From Acidobacteriaceae bacterium (GTDB lineage: Bacteria > Acidobacteriota > Terriglobia > Terriglobales > Acidobacteriaceae): DNA of 43,379 nt. Positions within the stretch are counted from its first letter, which is position 1. Every line of letters begins with the position of its first letter. The position numbers and the translations under genes were made by a program. Below the pieces are notes generated by a model that was not told the origin of the DNA, did no database searches, and saw only the letters and a list, made by a program, of their open reading frames with translations. The stretch lies in the NCBI GenBank assembly GCA_003132445.1, contig PKXU01000108.1:5008-48386 (forward strand), in the 5' to 3' direction. Positions 1 through 8,575 of this stretch are shown in pieces.

Positions 1-854
<854 letters not shown>

Positions 855-892
855 TCATCCTTCGAATCTTGATTAATACTGCGTGAAAAAAA

Positions 893-1321
893 CTACTTTT
901 TGGCGCTGCACTGGCGGCAGAGGCCGAAGACCTCAACTACCGGCTGTGTCAGATCGAATCCACGCGGAACCTGCGGGGATAAGCGTTTGAAATCGATGAA
1001 ATCTCCTTCAATGTCCTGCACCGCTTTGCAGCGCGAGCAGACCAGATGGTGGTGAGGTTCGAGATTGCCGTCCACGCGCAACGTGGAAGCATGAGGAGTG
1101 ACCTCTCGCAACAACCCGCACTCGATGAAAAGCCGCAGATTGTTGTAAACCGTGGCGAGAGAAATGGATGGAATGCGGCGTCGGACCGCGGCGTAAACGT
1201 CTTCCGGGGAATAGTGACCAGGCGAAGCAATCACGGCCTCATAAACCACTTGACGCTGGTGCGTGACCGCCAAACCGTGCTTCACGGCCAGTTCCCGGAA
1301 CTGTTCATGGGAGAGGCGCAT
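893..1321 (-). CDS. perR: Fur-family peroxide-responsive repressor, PerR-like
   Basis: A 142-residue Fur-family metalloregulator. It has an N-terminal winged helix (SLATVYNNLRLF, residues 54-65) and a C-terminal dimerisation domain with the structural zinc site Cys95/Cys98 and Cys135/Cys138. His36, Asp84, His90-92 and Asp103 match the regulatory metal ligands; Asp at 103 rather than Glu favours PerR over Fur. The frame can be extended upstream to 1366, but I chose the ATG at 1321 because family members start near this point and because a Per-box-like operator lies at 1332-1346, which would otherwise be coding. No Shine-Dalgarno is visible before this ATG. The katG gene follows 44 bp downstream, the classic target arrangement. 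Confidence 0.9.
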   Translation of the reverse strand: MRLSHEQFRELAVKHGLAVTHQRQVVYEAVIASPGHYSPEDVYAAVRRRIPSISLATVYNNLRLFIECGLLREVTPHASTLRVDGNLEPHHHLVCSRCKAVQDIEGDFIDFKRLSPQVPRGFDLTQPVVEVFGLCRQCSAKK

Positions 1322-1331
1322 AATTATCGGA

Positions 1332-1346
1332 TGAGAATAATTATAA
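1332..1346. promoter_or_regulatory. Per-box-like operator upstream of perR-katG
   Basis: The sequence TGAGAATAATTATAA matches 12 of the 14 fixed positions of the Bacillus Per box (TTATAAT-N-ATTATAA), with the right half-site perfect. It ends about 11 bp before the perR start, where a repressor would block transcription. This supports peroxide-sensed autoregulation of the perR-katG unit. The match is by eye and the consensus comes from Firmicutes. Confidence 0.6.
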
Positions 1347-1366
1347 ACGAACGAGAGTGGTATCAA

Positions 1367-1686
1367 CCGAAATATTTCCTTTGACCAGCAGGCACGAGTC
1401 AGGAAACCGTAGCCGCGTCACTCCCTCCTGTCACTGTTGCATTTCTCAGCTTCGCTGTTGTGAGACTCATCTGTACTCGACCGACTCGTAAGAGTGTGAT
1501 TACACAGCAATATTTTTTGTTTTTGCTCAAACCGCTGTAAATCACCTGAGCCTGTTGCGATTTCTATCAGCACGGCATCCGCAAGGTTATTAGGAAAATC
1601 GGCAGCACGAACTTGCATCTGCTCTAAATGCCTTGTTTCACGAGAGATCCCAACCAGGACGCTCCTGCAAGTAATTCCCCGCGCAC
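1367..1686. other. Intergenic region, no gene recognised
   Basis: This stretch separates the divergent perR-katG unit from the GcvH-like gene. The open frames here have no recognisable domains. It contains a small palindrome TGTGATTACACA around 1487-1498, about 190 bp upstream of the sigma54 promoter, in the distance range of an activator enhancer site. No other copy of this palindrome was noticed near the second sigma54 candidate, so its role is open. Confidence 0.4.
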
Positions 1687-1702
1687 TGGCAGAGCAATTG
1701 CC
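1687..1702 (+). promoter_or_regulatory. Sigma54 (-24/-12) promoter of the GcvH-like gene
   Basis: TGGCAGAGCAATTGCC contains the invariant GG and GC separated by exactly 10 bases, with TGGCA and TTGC elements as in the consensus TGGCACG-N4-TTGCW. Transcription would start near 1713, about 40 bp before the ATG at 1752. A sigma54-dependent response regulator is encoded nearby, ending at 3174, which makes the match more meaningful. Confidence 0.62.
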
Positions 1703-1751
1703 TTTAGAAAGTGTGGGCGGCTCGCAAGACGGCCCTCCGACGAGGTGACTT

Positions 1752-2429
1752 ATGACAGTCCTACTGGTTCTCTTCACATTCGTGACTTTCTTGCTGATCG
1801 ATTATTTCCGCACTCGAAATGCAATCGTGCATCCTCGCCTGGAAGTCGGGGCGAGCAAGCATGAAACAGCGCCACGCCTTCAGCCCGCCTTGGTCGCGGG
1901 TTTTGAAGTCCCGGAGAATCTTCGCTACCATCCCGGTCACACCTGGGCATTGAGCGAGAGCCCAAACCTGGTGCGCGTCGGCATGGATGATTTTGCCTCC
2001 AAGCTGACCGGCACCCTTGAGAGCATTACGCTGCCGCAACGCGGGCAGTGGATTCGCCAAGGCCAGAAGATGTGCACGATCCATCGCGATGGCTGCACAG
2101 CCGATATGGTTTCGCCGATCGAGGGCACGGTCTCAGACATCAACCCGGCACTGGCCGCAGACCCTAAACTGGCTCTGCGCGACCCCTACGGAGAAGGCTG
2201 GCTGATGACAGTGCAAGCGCCCGATGCCAAGACAAGTTTTCGCAACCTGCTCGGCGGCCCGTTAGTCCGCTGGTGGACCGAAGAGTCCGCAAGCCGCCTG
2301 CAACGCCACATGCCGAGGTCTTTGGCCGGTGCCCTGGCGCAGGATGGTGGAGTAGCGATGGACAACCTCACTACCCGGATTCCAGACCAGGACTGGATGC
2401 CATTGACGAAAGAATTCTTCCTGTCATAA
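1752..2429 (+). CDS. Membrane-anchored GcvH-like protein lacking the lipoyl lysine
   Basis: A 225-residue protein with one N-terminal membrane segment (residues 3-19), a GcvH-fold domain (about 58-158) and a 65-residue C-terminal extension. The domain aligns well with glycine cleavage H protein: YHPGHTW, VGMDDFA, the VSPIEGTVSDIN segment and RDPYGEGW. At the position of the lipoylated lysine (ESVKAVSD in true GcvH) it reads HRDGCTAD, so lysine is replaced by Gly114, with Cys115 beside it. It therefore cannot carry lipoate in the usual way and is unlikely to work in glycine cleavage; no gcvT or gcvP is present. An SD (GAGGTG) precedes the ATG and a sigma54 promoter lies just upstream. Convergent with the ferredoxin/kinase operon, it may be an accessory part of that redox system; the actual function is unknown. 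Confidence 0.82.
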   Translation: MTVLLVLFTFVTFLLIDYFRTRNAIVHPRLEVGASKHETAPRLQPALVAGFEVPENLRYHPGHTWALSESPNLVRVGMDDFASKLTGTLESITLPQRGQWIRQGQKMCTIHRDGCTADMVSPIEGTVSDINPALAADPKLALRDPYGEGWLMTVQAPDAKTSFRNLLGGPLVRWWTEESASRLQRHMPRSLAGALAQDGGVAMDNLTTRIPDQDWMPLTKEFFLS

Positions 2430-2609
2430 GTGCAACTCGCGGCCAGCGAGGCGAACCAGCCTCGCCCGATAGAAACGAGAGCCGCTAACAAACCTGCCGC
2501 CCGGATCCAAGGCTTAACCGCCAGGACACCGGGCGGTTGGTGCGTTTGCACGGAACCAAGCGGCGCGGCGTCGACGGGCCTTGATCACGGTCGCAATGAC
2601 GCCTCAGTT

Positions 2610-3164
2610 TCACTTCGTTCGCGCCGCATGCACCTGCGCGGTCGGCATCACCGCGCGCCGGCAAGTGCCGCACAGCTCCATCTCTTTCAGATCAATCCAT
2701 TCCACCGCGTGCGACGAGGCCATTGCGCAGCGATAGTCATCGCAGTGAGTCAAGTTCAGAGTGTGTCCCACTTCGTGAATCGCTTCTTTAGTCACTCGCT
2801 CGCGAAGCAGTTCCTGATCGGGTGGAAGACCGTAAAACTCCTGCCGCAGCCGTTGTGCCGAGAGCAGCGCGCATGGACCACCCATCTGGGCTTCGCCGAA
2901 AACAAAAGTCAGAATCGGAATATAGAGATCAACTGCCGCAATGCCGAGCACTCGCCAGGAATCTGACGCAACAAACTTCTGCATGCGATGCAAAATTTCC
3001 GAGGAATGATACTGCTGCCGCTCCCCGTGGAAGGCGAATTCCGGATCAAGACGGACAGGAAGTACACGGCAAGTCACGCCAAGAATCTCCTCGCAAGCCG
3101 GACGCACATCTCTTAACAGAGTGTCATCGACATTCCCGATCGGCAACAGGTGCAGGAGCTTCAT
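2610..3164 (-). CDS. amzA: Archaemetzincin-family zinc metalloprotease (M54)
   Basis: A 184-residue soluble protein with the archaemetzincin signature: HEVGH at 130-134, third zinc ligand His140, then Cys141, Cys146, Met148, and the Cys165/Cys168 pair, i.e. the HExxH-x5-HC-x4-CxM-x16-CxxC pattern of the family, which binds a catalytic and a structural zinc. No signal peptide is visible, so it is probably cytoplasmic. It starts 9 bp after the response-regulator gene and looks like the last gene of the ferredoxin-nrfD-kinase-regulator operon. Physiological substrates of bacterial archaemetzincins are not established, so its part in this operon is a guess (protein turnover or processing). Confidence 0.85.
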   Translation of the reverse strand: MKLLHLLPIGNVDDTLLRDVRPACEEILGVTCRVLPVRLDPEFAFHGERQQYHSSEILHRMQKFVASDSWRVLGIAAVDLYIPILTFVFGEAQMGGPCALLSAQRLRQEFYGLPPDQELLRERVTKEAIHEVGHTLNLTHCDDYRCAMASSHAVEWIDLKEMELCGTCRRAVMPTAQVHAARTK

Positions 3165-3173
3165 CGGATGCCT

Positions 3174-4568
3174 TCATCGGGCGACTTCATCGGCTTTCTT
3201 GTCTCTGTCCATGGACGCGCGAGACCAGCCATATCTCTTCAGCTTGTGGTAAAGCGTGACCCGGTCGATGTCAAGTATGGCTGCGGCATGGCTCTGGTTG
3301 CCTCCACACTCTTCTACCACGCGCAGCACGTGAGCCCGCTCCATATCTTCAAGAGTCTTGCTTGAACCGGCAGAGCTGGAAGCACTCTGTGGCTTGAAAA
3401 TGAAATCGCCTTCGTGCAGTTCCGGCTCTTGGCCCACAACCATGGCGCGCTCCACGGAATTTTCCAGTTCGCGAACATTTCCCGGCCAGGGCTGCTGCTG
3501 CAACTGGTTCATCGCCGCAGGCGAAATGCGCGTAATGCGTTTGTTCATCGCTAGGGAAAACTTGTGAACGAAGTGATTGGCTAATGCGGGAATATCTTCG
3601 CGGCGCTCGCGCAGCGGCGGTAGCTCGATGCGAAAGACGTTGAGCCGGTAGAAAAGGTCGGGACGGAACTTGCCCTTGTCGATCAATTGTTCCAGGTCTT
3701 TGTTGGTGGCGGCAATACAGCGGAAATCCACTTTGACGATTTGATTGCCGCCCACGCGGGTGATTTCGCGCTCCTGCAGCACCCGCAGCAGGTCAGTTTG
3801 TGTCTTCAGCGTGATGTCGCCGATCTCGTCGAGAAAAACCGTTCCCCCTTCGGCAATTTCGAATTTGCCTTTCTTGCGGTATTGGGCGCCGGTGAACGCG
3901 CCTTTTTCGTGGCCAAAGAGTTCGCTCTCGAGAAGTGTCTCTGTCAGTGCGCCGCAGTGAATTACGACGAGCGGATGAAATCTTCTTGGACTGGCTTGAT
4001 GAATCGCGCGCGCCACGAGTTCTTTGCCGGTGCCGCTCTCGCCGTTGATCAGAACCGTAGCGTCGGTAGGTCCAACCGTTTCAATGGCGTCAAAAATCTT
4101 ACACATGGCGACGCTCTGCCCGATCAAATCTCCGGGACGCGCGACTTCAGCAACGGTCTCGCGCAACAGCACGTTTTCCTGCGCCGTTCGCTTATGTGAC
4201 AAAGCATTCTTCACCAAATGCGCGATTTCGTCCGGGTCCAGCGGCTTGGTCACGTAATCGTAGGCGCCGTTCTTTAGTGCCGCGACGGCAGTCTCAACGG
4301 AGGCATAGCCGGTCATTATGATCACAATCAGTTCAGGATCGATTTCGTGCATGCGGCGCTGCAGCTCAATTCCGTCGGTACCGTGCATTTTGATATCTAC
4401 CAGAGCCACGTCCCAGCCTTGCTCGCCCAGGCGGGTGAGCGCTTCGCTGGCGTTTTCCGTGGTCGCAACTTCGTAGCCTTCTTCGCGAAACCATTTGCCC
4501 AGCGAATCGCGCACGCTCAATTCGTCGTCCACAATCAGCAGCTTTCCCTGTGTGCTCACTTGAATCAC
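3174..4568 (-). CDS. Sigma54-dependent NtrC-family response regulator
   Basis: A 464-residue regulator with three domains: receiver (about 8-125, phospho-acceptor Asp58 in ALVDIKM), AAA+ (about 148-385) with Walker A GESGTGKE (176-183) and the sigma54-contacting GAFTGA loop (223-228), and a C-terminal Fis-type helix-turn-helix ending in [14 protein letters not shown]. It would hydrolyse ATP to open sigma54-RNA polymerase complexes. The GTG start overlaps the kinase stop by 4 bp, so the two form a two-component pair. Likely targets are the sigma54 promoters at 1687 and 8523-8536. The second of these precedes its own operon, implying positive autoregulation. Confidence 0.93.
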   Translation of the reverse strand: MIQVSTQGKLLIVDDELSVRDSLGKWFREEGYEVATTENASEALTRLGEQGWDVALVDIKMHGTDGIELQRRMHEIDPELIVIIMTGYASVETAVAALKNGAYDYVTKPLDPDEIAHLVKNALSHKRTAQENVLLRETVAEVARPGDLIGQSVAMCKIFDAIETVGPTDATVLINGESGTGKELVARAIHQASPRRFHPLVVIHCGALTETLLESELFGHEKGAFTGAQYRKKGKFEIAEGGTVFLDEIGDITLKTQTDLLRVLQEREITRVGGNQIVKVDFRCIAATNKDLEQLIDKGKFRPDLFYRLNVFRIELPPLRERREDIPALANHFVHKFSLAMNKRITRISPAAMNQLQQQPWPGNVRELENSVERAMVVGQEPELHEGDFIFKPQSASSSAGSSKTLEDMERAHVLRVVEECGGNQSHAAAILDIDRVTLYHKLKRYGWSRASMDRDKKADEVAR

Positions 4569-6289
4569 CTCACGTTCATCGCGTCAATTCCTTTATCGGC
4601 AGCCACTAGCAACGCCCCAGTCGCCTGCGCTGGCAGCGTTACCGTGAAGGTAGTGCCCTGGCCCAGTTCCGATTGGACCTCGATGCGCCCCTGGTGCCGT
4701 TCCACGATGCCGCGGCTGATCGCCAATCCCAGTCCAACCCCGCGTCCGGTTTCTTTCGTGGTCATAAAAGGTTCGAAGATCTGCGGAAGGACGTCGGAAG
4801 CGATGCCAGATCCGTCATCGCGTACCTGGATGTTGACTTCGGTTTCATCGTGATTCAAACCGGTATGATTCAAACCAGTATGATTCAGCCCAGTGTGGCT
4901 CAGCCCAGTCTCGATCCAGAGATTGCCGCCGTGCGGCATCGCATCGATTGCGTTCATGATCAGTGCCACCAGAACTTGTTCAATCTGCTCAGGATCACAG
5001 GGCACGCGCGGCAGGTCATCGGCAAATTTCAGCTGCAGATCGATCCCGGCTAATTCCAGTTGATGCCGCACCAGCAACAAGGAACGATCGATCACCTGTT
5101 GCAGGTCGGTCGACTGCACGTTCATGGGCGCGCTGCGCGAAAGACACAGCAGATTCTTGATCAGCTCACCGCAGCGGCGGCTTTCGGCGGCGATGAGTTC
5201 CAGACTTTGTATTGCGTCTTCACGTTTCTCATGCACGATCTGGTCCGAGGCTACCCACTTCCGTAATAACTTGGCATAGGTCAGAATGCCGGAGAGCGGG
5301 TTATTCACTTCGTGCGCGACCACCGCGGCCATTTTGCCGAGTGATGCCATTTTTTCCACATGCAAAATGTGATCGTGAGCGCTTCTGAGTTCTTTTGTTT
5401 TCTCTTCGACGCGATCTTCGAGTGTCTTTGCCCAGGCGACGATTTGTTCATTGGCTGCGCGCAACTGCAGGCTCATGTTGTTGAACGAACGGGCCAAGTC
5501 TCCCACTTCGTCCTCAGAGCGCACTACGATCTGGTAACCGAGTTCTCCTCGTGACAGATGGCGTGTGCCACTCTTGAGCGCCTTGATTGGTCTATCGACT
5601 ACGCGCCACACGAATAACCAGCTCAAAGCCGCGACCAGAAACATCGCTCCCGCCGTGTAGTAGAGAGTGCGGGCACTGCTGACCGAGATTTGCGCGTCCG
5701 CTGTGGCCAGTGAGAGATTTGTATCCAGCACGCCCAGTACTTGCTGGCTAGCCGGGTGCGCGTGGCATGACGCGTTGGAGCAACTAGGCTGATTATCGAT
5801 GGGGGTGATGATTCCCATCACACGCGGACCGCCATTGATCCGGTAAATGCGAAAGCGGTCAGGACGATTCAGCCGCGCGAGTGGCCGTGATTGATTGTGA
5901 CAGCCGTAGCAGGCCTCGGCTGTCTTGTCGAGGACGCGGTTGACTTCCGATGGATCAGTGGAGTAGCTGACTCGCCCCTCCTGGTCCAGGATGCGAACCT
6001 TGACCATGCCGGGCTCGTCTGCCATGGTTTGAATGGTGTGGTAGAGGCCCTCGCGATCGTTGCGCAGCATGTAGTAGGTCGCGCTGCGCTTGAGTACGTC
6101 GCTCACCCGTTCGGCACTGGCCAATGTGGCTGCTTCCAGATGTTGGCGGTGCAGCCGGATATTCAAATATCCCAGAAGAGCGAAGATAACCAGCATTCCG
6201 GATAATAACGATCCAATCAGTTTTGCGCTGATGCTGTGAGTCAGCCGCTTCTGCCGCAAGCCATTGCGAATTGATTCAGTCTCCGGCAT
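4565..6289 (-). CDS. Membrane histidine kinase with extracytoplasmic c-type heme motifs
   Basis: A 574-residue sensor kinase. It has TM1 (about 20-45), an extracytoplasmic domain (46-207), TM2 (208-230), HAMP (about 231-283), coiled coil, HisKA with phospho-acceptor His326 in VVAHEVNNPLSG, and a HATPase domain (NAIDAMP, DDGSGI, GRGVGLGLA). The sensor domain holds CYGCH (127-131), a canonical heme c attachment site, and CSNASCH (170-176), a CxxxxCH variant. Covalent heme would make it a redox or gas sensor facing the periplasm, consistent with its position between an NrfD-type protein and its cognate regulator. It overlaps nrfD by 14 bp. Residues 462-480 carry a pentapeptide tandem repeat (TGLNH) between the N and G1 boxes of the ATPase domain. 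Confidence 0.9.
   Translation of the reverse strand: MPETESIRNGLRQKRLTHSISAKLIGSLLSGMLVIFALLGYLNIRLHRQHLEAATLASAERVSDVLKRSATYYMLRNDREGLYHTIQTMADEPGMVKVRILDQEGRVSYSTDPSEVNRVLDKTAEACYGCHNQSRPLARLNRPDRFRIYRINGGPRVMGIITPIDNQPSCSNASCHAHPASQQVLGVLDTNLSLATADAQISVSSARTLYYTAGAMFLVAALSWLFVWRVVDRPIKALKSGTRHLSRGELGYQIVVRSEDEVGDLARSFNNMSLQLRAANEQIVAWAKTLEDRVEEKTKELRSAHDHILHVEKMASLGKMAAVVAHEVNNPLSGILTYAKLLRKWVASDQIVHEKREDAIQSLELIAAESRRCGELIKNLLCLSRSAPMNVQSTDLQQVIDRSLLLVRHQLELAGIDLQLKFADDLPRVPCDPEQIEQVLVALIMNAIDAMPHGGNLWIETGLSHTGLNHTGLNHTGLNHDETEVNIQVRDDGSGIASDVLPQIFEPFMTTKETGRGVGLGLAISRGIVERHQGRIEVQSELGQGTTFTVTLPAQATGALLVAADKGIDAMNVR
4850..4906 (-). repeat. Tandem 15-bp repeat encoding TGLNH pentapeptides in the kinase
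   Basis: Nearly four in-frame copies of a 15-base unit (like ATTCAAACCGGTATG on the + strand) encode TGLSH-TGLNH-TGLNH-TGLNH. Unit length is a multiple of three, so copy-number change keeps the frame. The insertion sits in a loop of the HATPase domain between the N box and the DDGSG motif. Confidence 0.85.
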
Positions 6290-7457
6290 GGGTCAACACC
6301 GCTGTGCCAAGCAAAGGTTCGGCTTTTGTTTGGCGAGGGAGAGCCGCTCCGTATTTTGCTTTAGGAAAGATTGGCAGGTAGTTCACTGCGACCCCGAACA
6401 GGAAGAAACCCAACGCGATGATCATGACTGTGATGGAGAATTCCGTCCATTTGGGAACGTAGTGGTGGCCGACATAGGTTTCAAAGCCGATGAGGGCAAT
6501 ATTGAGACGGTTGGTAATGAAACCAAGCAGAGTAAAAATAGAAGCCAGATACAGCAGTTGTGGCGACAGTCTGACTTTCTTGAAGCTGAGCATGGCGATG
6601 GGAATCACGAATGTCAGCGTGAGCTCGAGCCACAGAAAGTAGGCTTCATAGCTGGGCTTGAAGATCTGCGTAAGCATTCCGCGATGGTAGTAGTCTTCGA
6701 AGCGCAGCAGGGCATTGACCCAGAGAGCAACCAGCAGAGCGCCGCCGAGCGTGACGAGCACCGGGAGCTCCAGCTGACGGCCAAAGGCTTTTGCGCTTTG
6801 CGTTGATTCGAAAATTGTCATGGCCAAGCCAACGGCAATTGCCGAACCAAAGAAAAAGAATGGCAGCGCCGGCGTGTACCAGAATGGATGAAGCTTGCTC
6901 GGCATGATCAGATAGAGCGACCCGAGGGAACTTTGGTGAAGAGTGGAGAGCAAGATGCCCAAAACGATGAGCACCGGGTAGATTTTGTTAGTCCATTTGA
7001 TTGCGGTCTTTAGATTGAAACGCTCGAACACGTTAGGAAGGAATTCGAAGAAGAGCACTGTGGTGTAAGTCATCACGCACAGGCCGACCTCGAACATGAC
7101 CGAGTGCGGGTTCATGTAGATGAGCTGATGCCAGATGTACCAGGGGCGGCCCAGATCGAACAACAGGCCGACGATGAAGAGTATGTAGCCTAAAAATGCT
7201 GTTAATACCGCAGGCCGAACTACGCTATGCAGGCGCTCTACATTGAACAAGTAGACGGCGCCCACCATAATGAAGCCCCCGGCCGCCAGCATGACTCCGC
7301 ACAAACAATCGAAGCCGATCCAGAGGCCCCAGGGAAACTGGTCGGTCATGTTTGAAACCGCACCCAGGCCACGGAAATAGCGGATAAATGACGAGTACAG
7401 GCCCAGGACCATGATGACAATGAATACGACTCTCCAGAAAGTCAGCTTGATTTTCAT
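6276..7457 (-). CDS. NrfD/PsrC-family polytopic quinone-interacting membrane subunit
   Basis: A 393-residue protein with about ten hydrophobic segments. It matches the HybB/NrfD/PsrC family, including the FPWGLWIGFD start region, LLFDLGRPWYIWHQ, and HQSSLGSLYLI. Such subunits exchange electrons between a partner iron-sulfur protein and the quinone pool. The ATG overlaps the ferredoxin stop by 4 bp (ATGA), indicating translational coupling, and the kinase gene begins inside its last codons. It is paralogous to HybB at 11371-12741 but shorter and not adjacent to a catalytic subunit. Its redox partner is therefore probably the ferredoxin next to it and perhaps the small cytochrome. Confidence 0.88.
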   Translation of the reverse strand: MKIKLTFWRVVFIVIMVLGLYSSFIRYFRGLGAVSNMTDQFPWGLWIGFDCLCGVMLAAGGFIMVGAVYLFNVERLHSVVRPAVLTAFLGYILFIVGLLFDLGRPWYIWHQLIYMNPHSVMFEVGLCVMTYTTVLFFEFLPNVFERFNLKTAIKWTNKIYPVLIVLGILLSTLHQSSLGSLYLIMPSKLHPFWYTPALPFFFFGSAIAVGLAMTIFESTQSAKAFGRQLELPVLVTLGGALLVALWVNALLRFEDYYHRGMLTQIFKPSYEAYFLWLELTLTFVIPIAMLSFKKVRLSPQLLYLASIFTLLGFITNRLNIALIGFETYVGHHYVPKWTEFSITVMIIALGFFLFGVAVNYLPIFPKAKYGAALPRQTKAEPLLGTAVLTHAGD

Positions 7458-8224
7458 CGCGCACTTCCGTTCTTTTCTTCTTCCGCTTCGGCGGCTGCCA
7501 CTTCCTCGCGGCGATGCGAGATCCAGTAAATGCCTCCCAGCACTAGGGACCAGACAGGGATAAAGTCCGGAATTCTCTCCATCACTCGGCCGGTGTACTC
7601 AGGCATGGGTGTGTCGCCGATCCTTTCGGACGCCGGATAGCCGTACTCTTCGACTTTCTTGCTGGAAAGAATCAGGACACAGGTTCCGCCGACCTCGTTG
7701 AGTCCATAAATGCGAGGAAGGTAGGTGTCCGGATTTTGACTGAGACGTTGCTTCGCTTCCTGAATGAGGTCGTCGCGATCGCCAAACTTCGTGGCGCCCG
7801 TGGGGCAGATTTCGGCACACGCTGTTTGCTTGCCGGCAGCCACGCGATCGGGGCACATGATGCATTTACGCACGCGCGGATTGAGCGAACCCCATTCGTA
7901 CTTGGGCTGACTGAAGGCGCAGGCCACCATGCAATACCGGCAGCCAATACACTTCCAGACGTCGTAGACGACAGGCCCTTCTTTTGTTTTATGAAAGGCG
8001 CCAACCGGACAAGCTGAGGCACACGCCGGATGCTCGCAGTGCATGCAGAGGCGGCGCATAAACTTGTCGTCTTTAGTCATGACGACTGTATATTTGTGCG
8101 CCGATTGCACGGACTCCGCCGCTATCGTGTCGTTGTAAGGCAGTTTGTTCTGCTCCGCGCAGGCACTTTCGCACTGTTTGCAGCCGATGCACATGGTCGC
8201 GTCATACAGCAGGGCTTTACTCAT
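7454..8224 (-). CDS. Four-cluster [4Fe-4S] ferredoxin (HybA/NrfC type) without export signal
   Basis: A 256-residue iron-sulfur protein with four cysteine clusters in the NrfC/HybA pattern: CIGCKQCESAC, CMHCEHPACASACP, CIGCRYCMVAC and CIMCPDRVAAGKQTACAEICP. A hydrophobic segment near the C-terminus (IPVWSLVLGGIYWIS) could be a membrane anchor. There is no Tat or Sec signal, unlike the paralogous HybA at 12738-13664. An in-frame GTG lies 9 bases upstream, but the ATG at 8224 is chosen because GAGGTG sits 6 nt before it as SD. It is followed by nrfD with a 4-bp overlap. Likely role: electron transfer between the NrfD subunit and an unknown partner. Confidence 0.9.
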   Translation of the reverse strand: MSKALLYDATMCIGCKQCESACAEQNKLPYNDTIAAESVQSAHKYTVVMTKDDKFMRRLCMHCEHPACASACPVGAFHKTKEGPVVYDVWKCIGCRYCMVACAFSQPKYEWGSLNPRVRKCIMCPDRVAAGKQTACAEICPTGATKFGDRDDLIQEAKQRLSQNPDTYLPRIYGLNEVGGTCVLILSSKKVEEYGYPASERIGDTPMPEYTGRVMERIPDFIPVWSLVLGGIYWISHRREEVAAAEAEEEKNGSAR

Positions 8225-8356
8225 AAATTGCACCTCGCGACTTCCGGGCCGGAGTTTCGTTTCGCACGAGTGAAGTACGAAGCAAACGTCGCTGCGATGG
8301 GGCGAACCTCGGAACCGTCCAGAAAATCTCTAACAAACCGTTGAGCACCAAAGCTT

Positions 8357-8386
8357 CGGGTCCGGAGTGGTGAGCCTCCGGACCCG
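8357..8386. repeat. Perfect 11-bp inverted repeat (hairpin) in ferredoxin operon leader
   Basis: CGGGTCCGGAG and CTCCGGACCCG flank an 8-base loop. The hairpin is GC-rich and very stable but has no T-run on either side, so it is not a standard intrinsic terminator. It could be an RNA processing or stability element of the operon leader, or a protein site. Confidence 0.7.
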
Positions 8387-8522
8387 GTGAACACAAAACG
8401 AAGAGGACAGGACAAGAAGCCTGCGCGACAGGGAATCGGAAAAGTTCCACTCCCCGCTGCCGAATTGAACCAGGCATATTCATAGCGCCCTCTCGCTTCC
8501 GCTCGCTGTTAGCGACTTCGCC

Positions 8523-8536
8523 GCAAGCTGCGTACC
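8523..8536 (-). promoter_or_regulatory. Candidate sigma54 promoter of the ferredoxin-nrfD-kinase-regulator operon
   Basis: Read on the minus strand, GGTACGCAGCTTGC has GG and GC separated by 10 bases and keeps ACG and TTGC of the consensus; 9 of 12 informative positions match. It lies in the gap between the cytochrome stop and the ferredoxin start. Transcription would start near 8512. The match is weaker than the one at 1687. Confidence 0.42.
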
Positions 8537-8575
8537 CAACGAGGAACAGCCAATGACAACTACAACTGCGAACGC

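Larger units (their letters stand above)
8225..8575. other. Long leader/intergenic region of the ferredoxin operon
   Basis: This region lies between the cytochrome stop and the ferredoxin start. No credible gene is seen. It holds a sigma54-like promoter (8523-8536) at its upstream end and an 11-bp perfect inverted repeat (8357-8386), leaving a predicted 5' leader of almost 290 nt. Confidence 0.55.

Noticed and set aside
8217-8483. An 88-residue frame between the cytochrome and ferredoxin genes
   Set aside because: No domain, no SD, and it runs through the hairpin and across the ferredoxin start in another frame.
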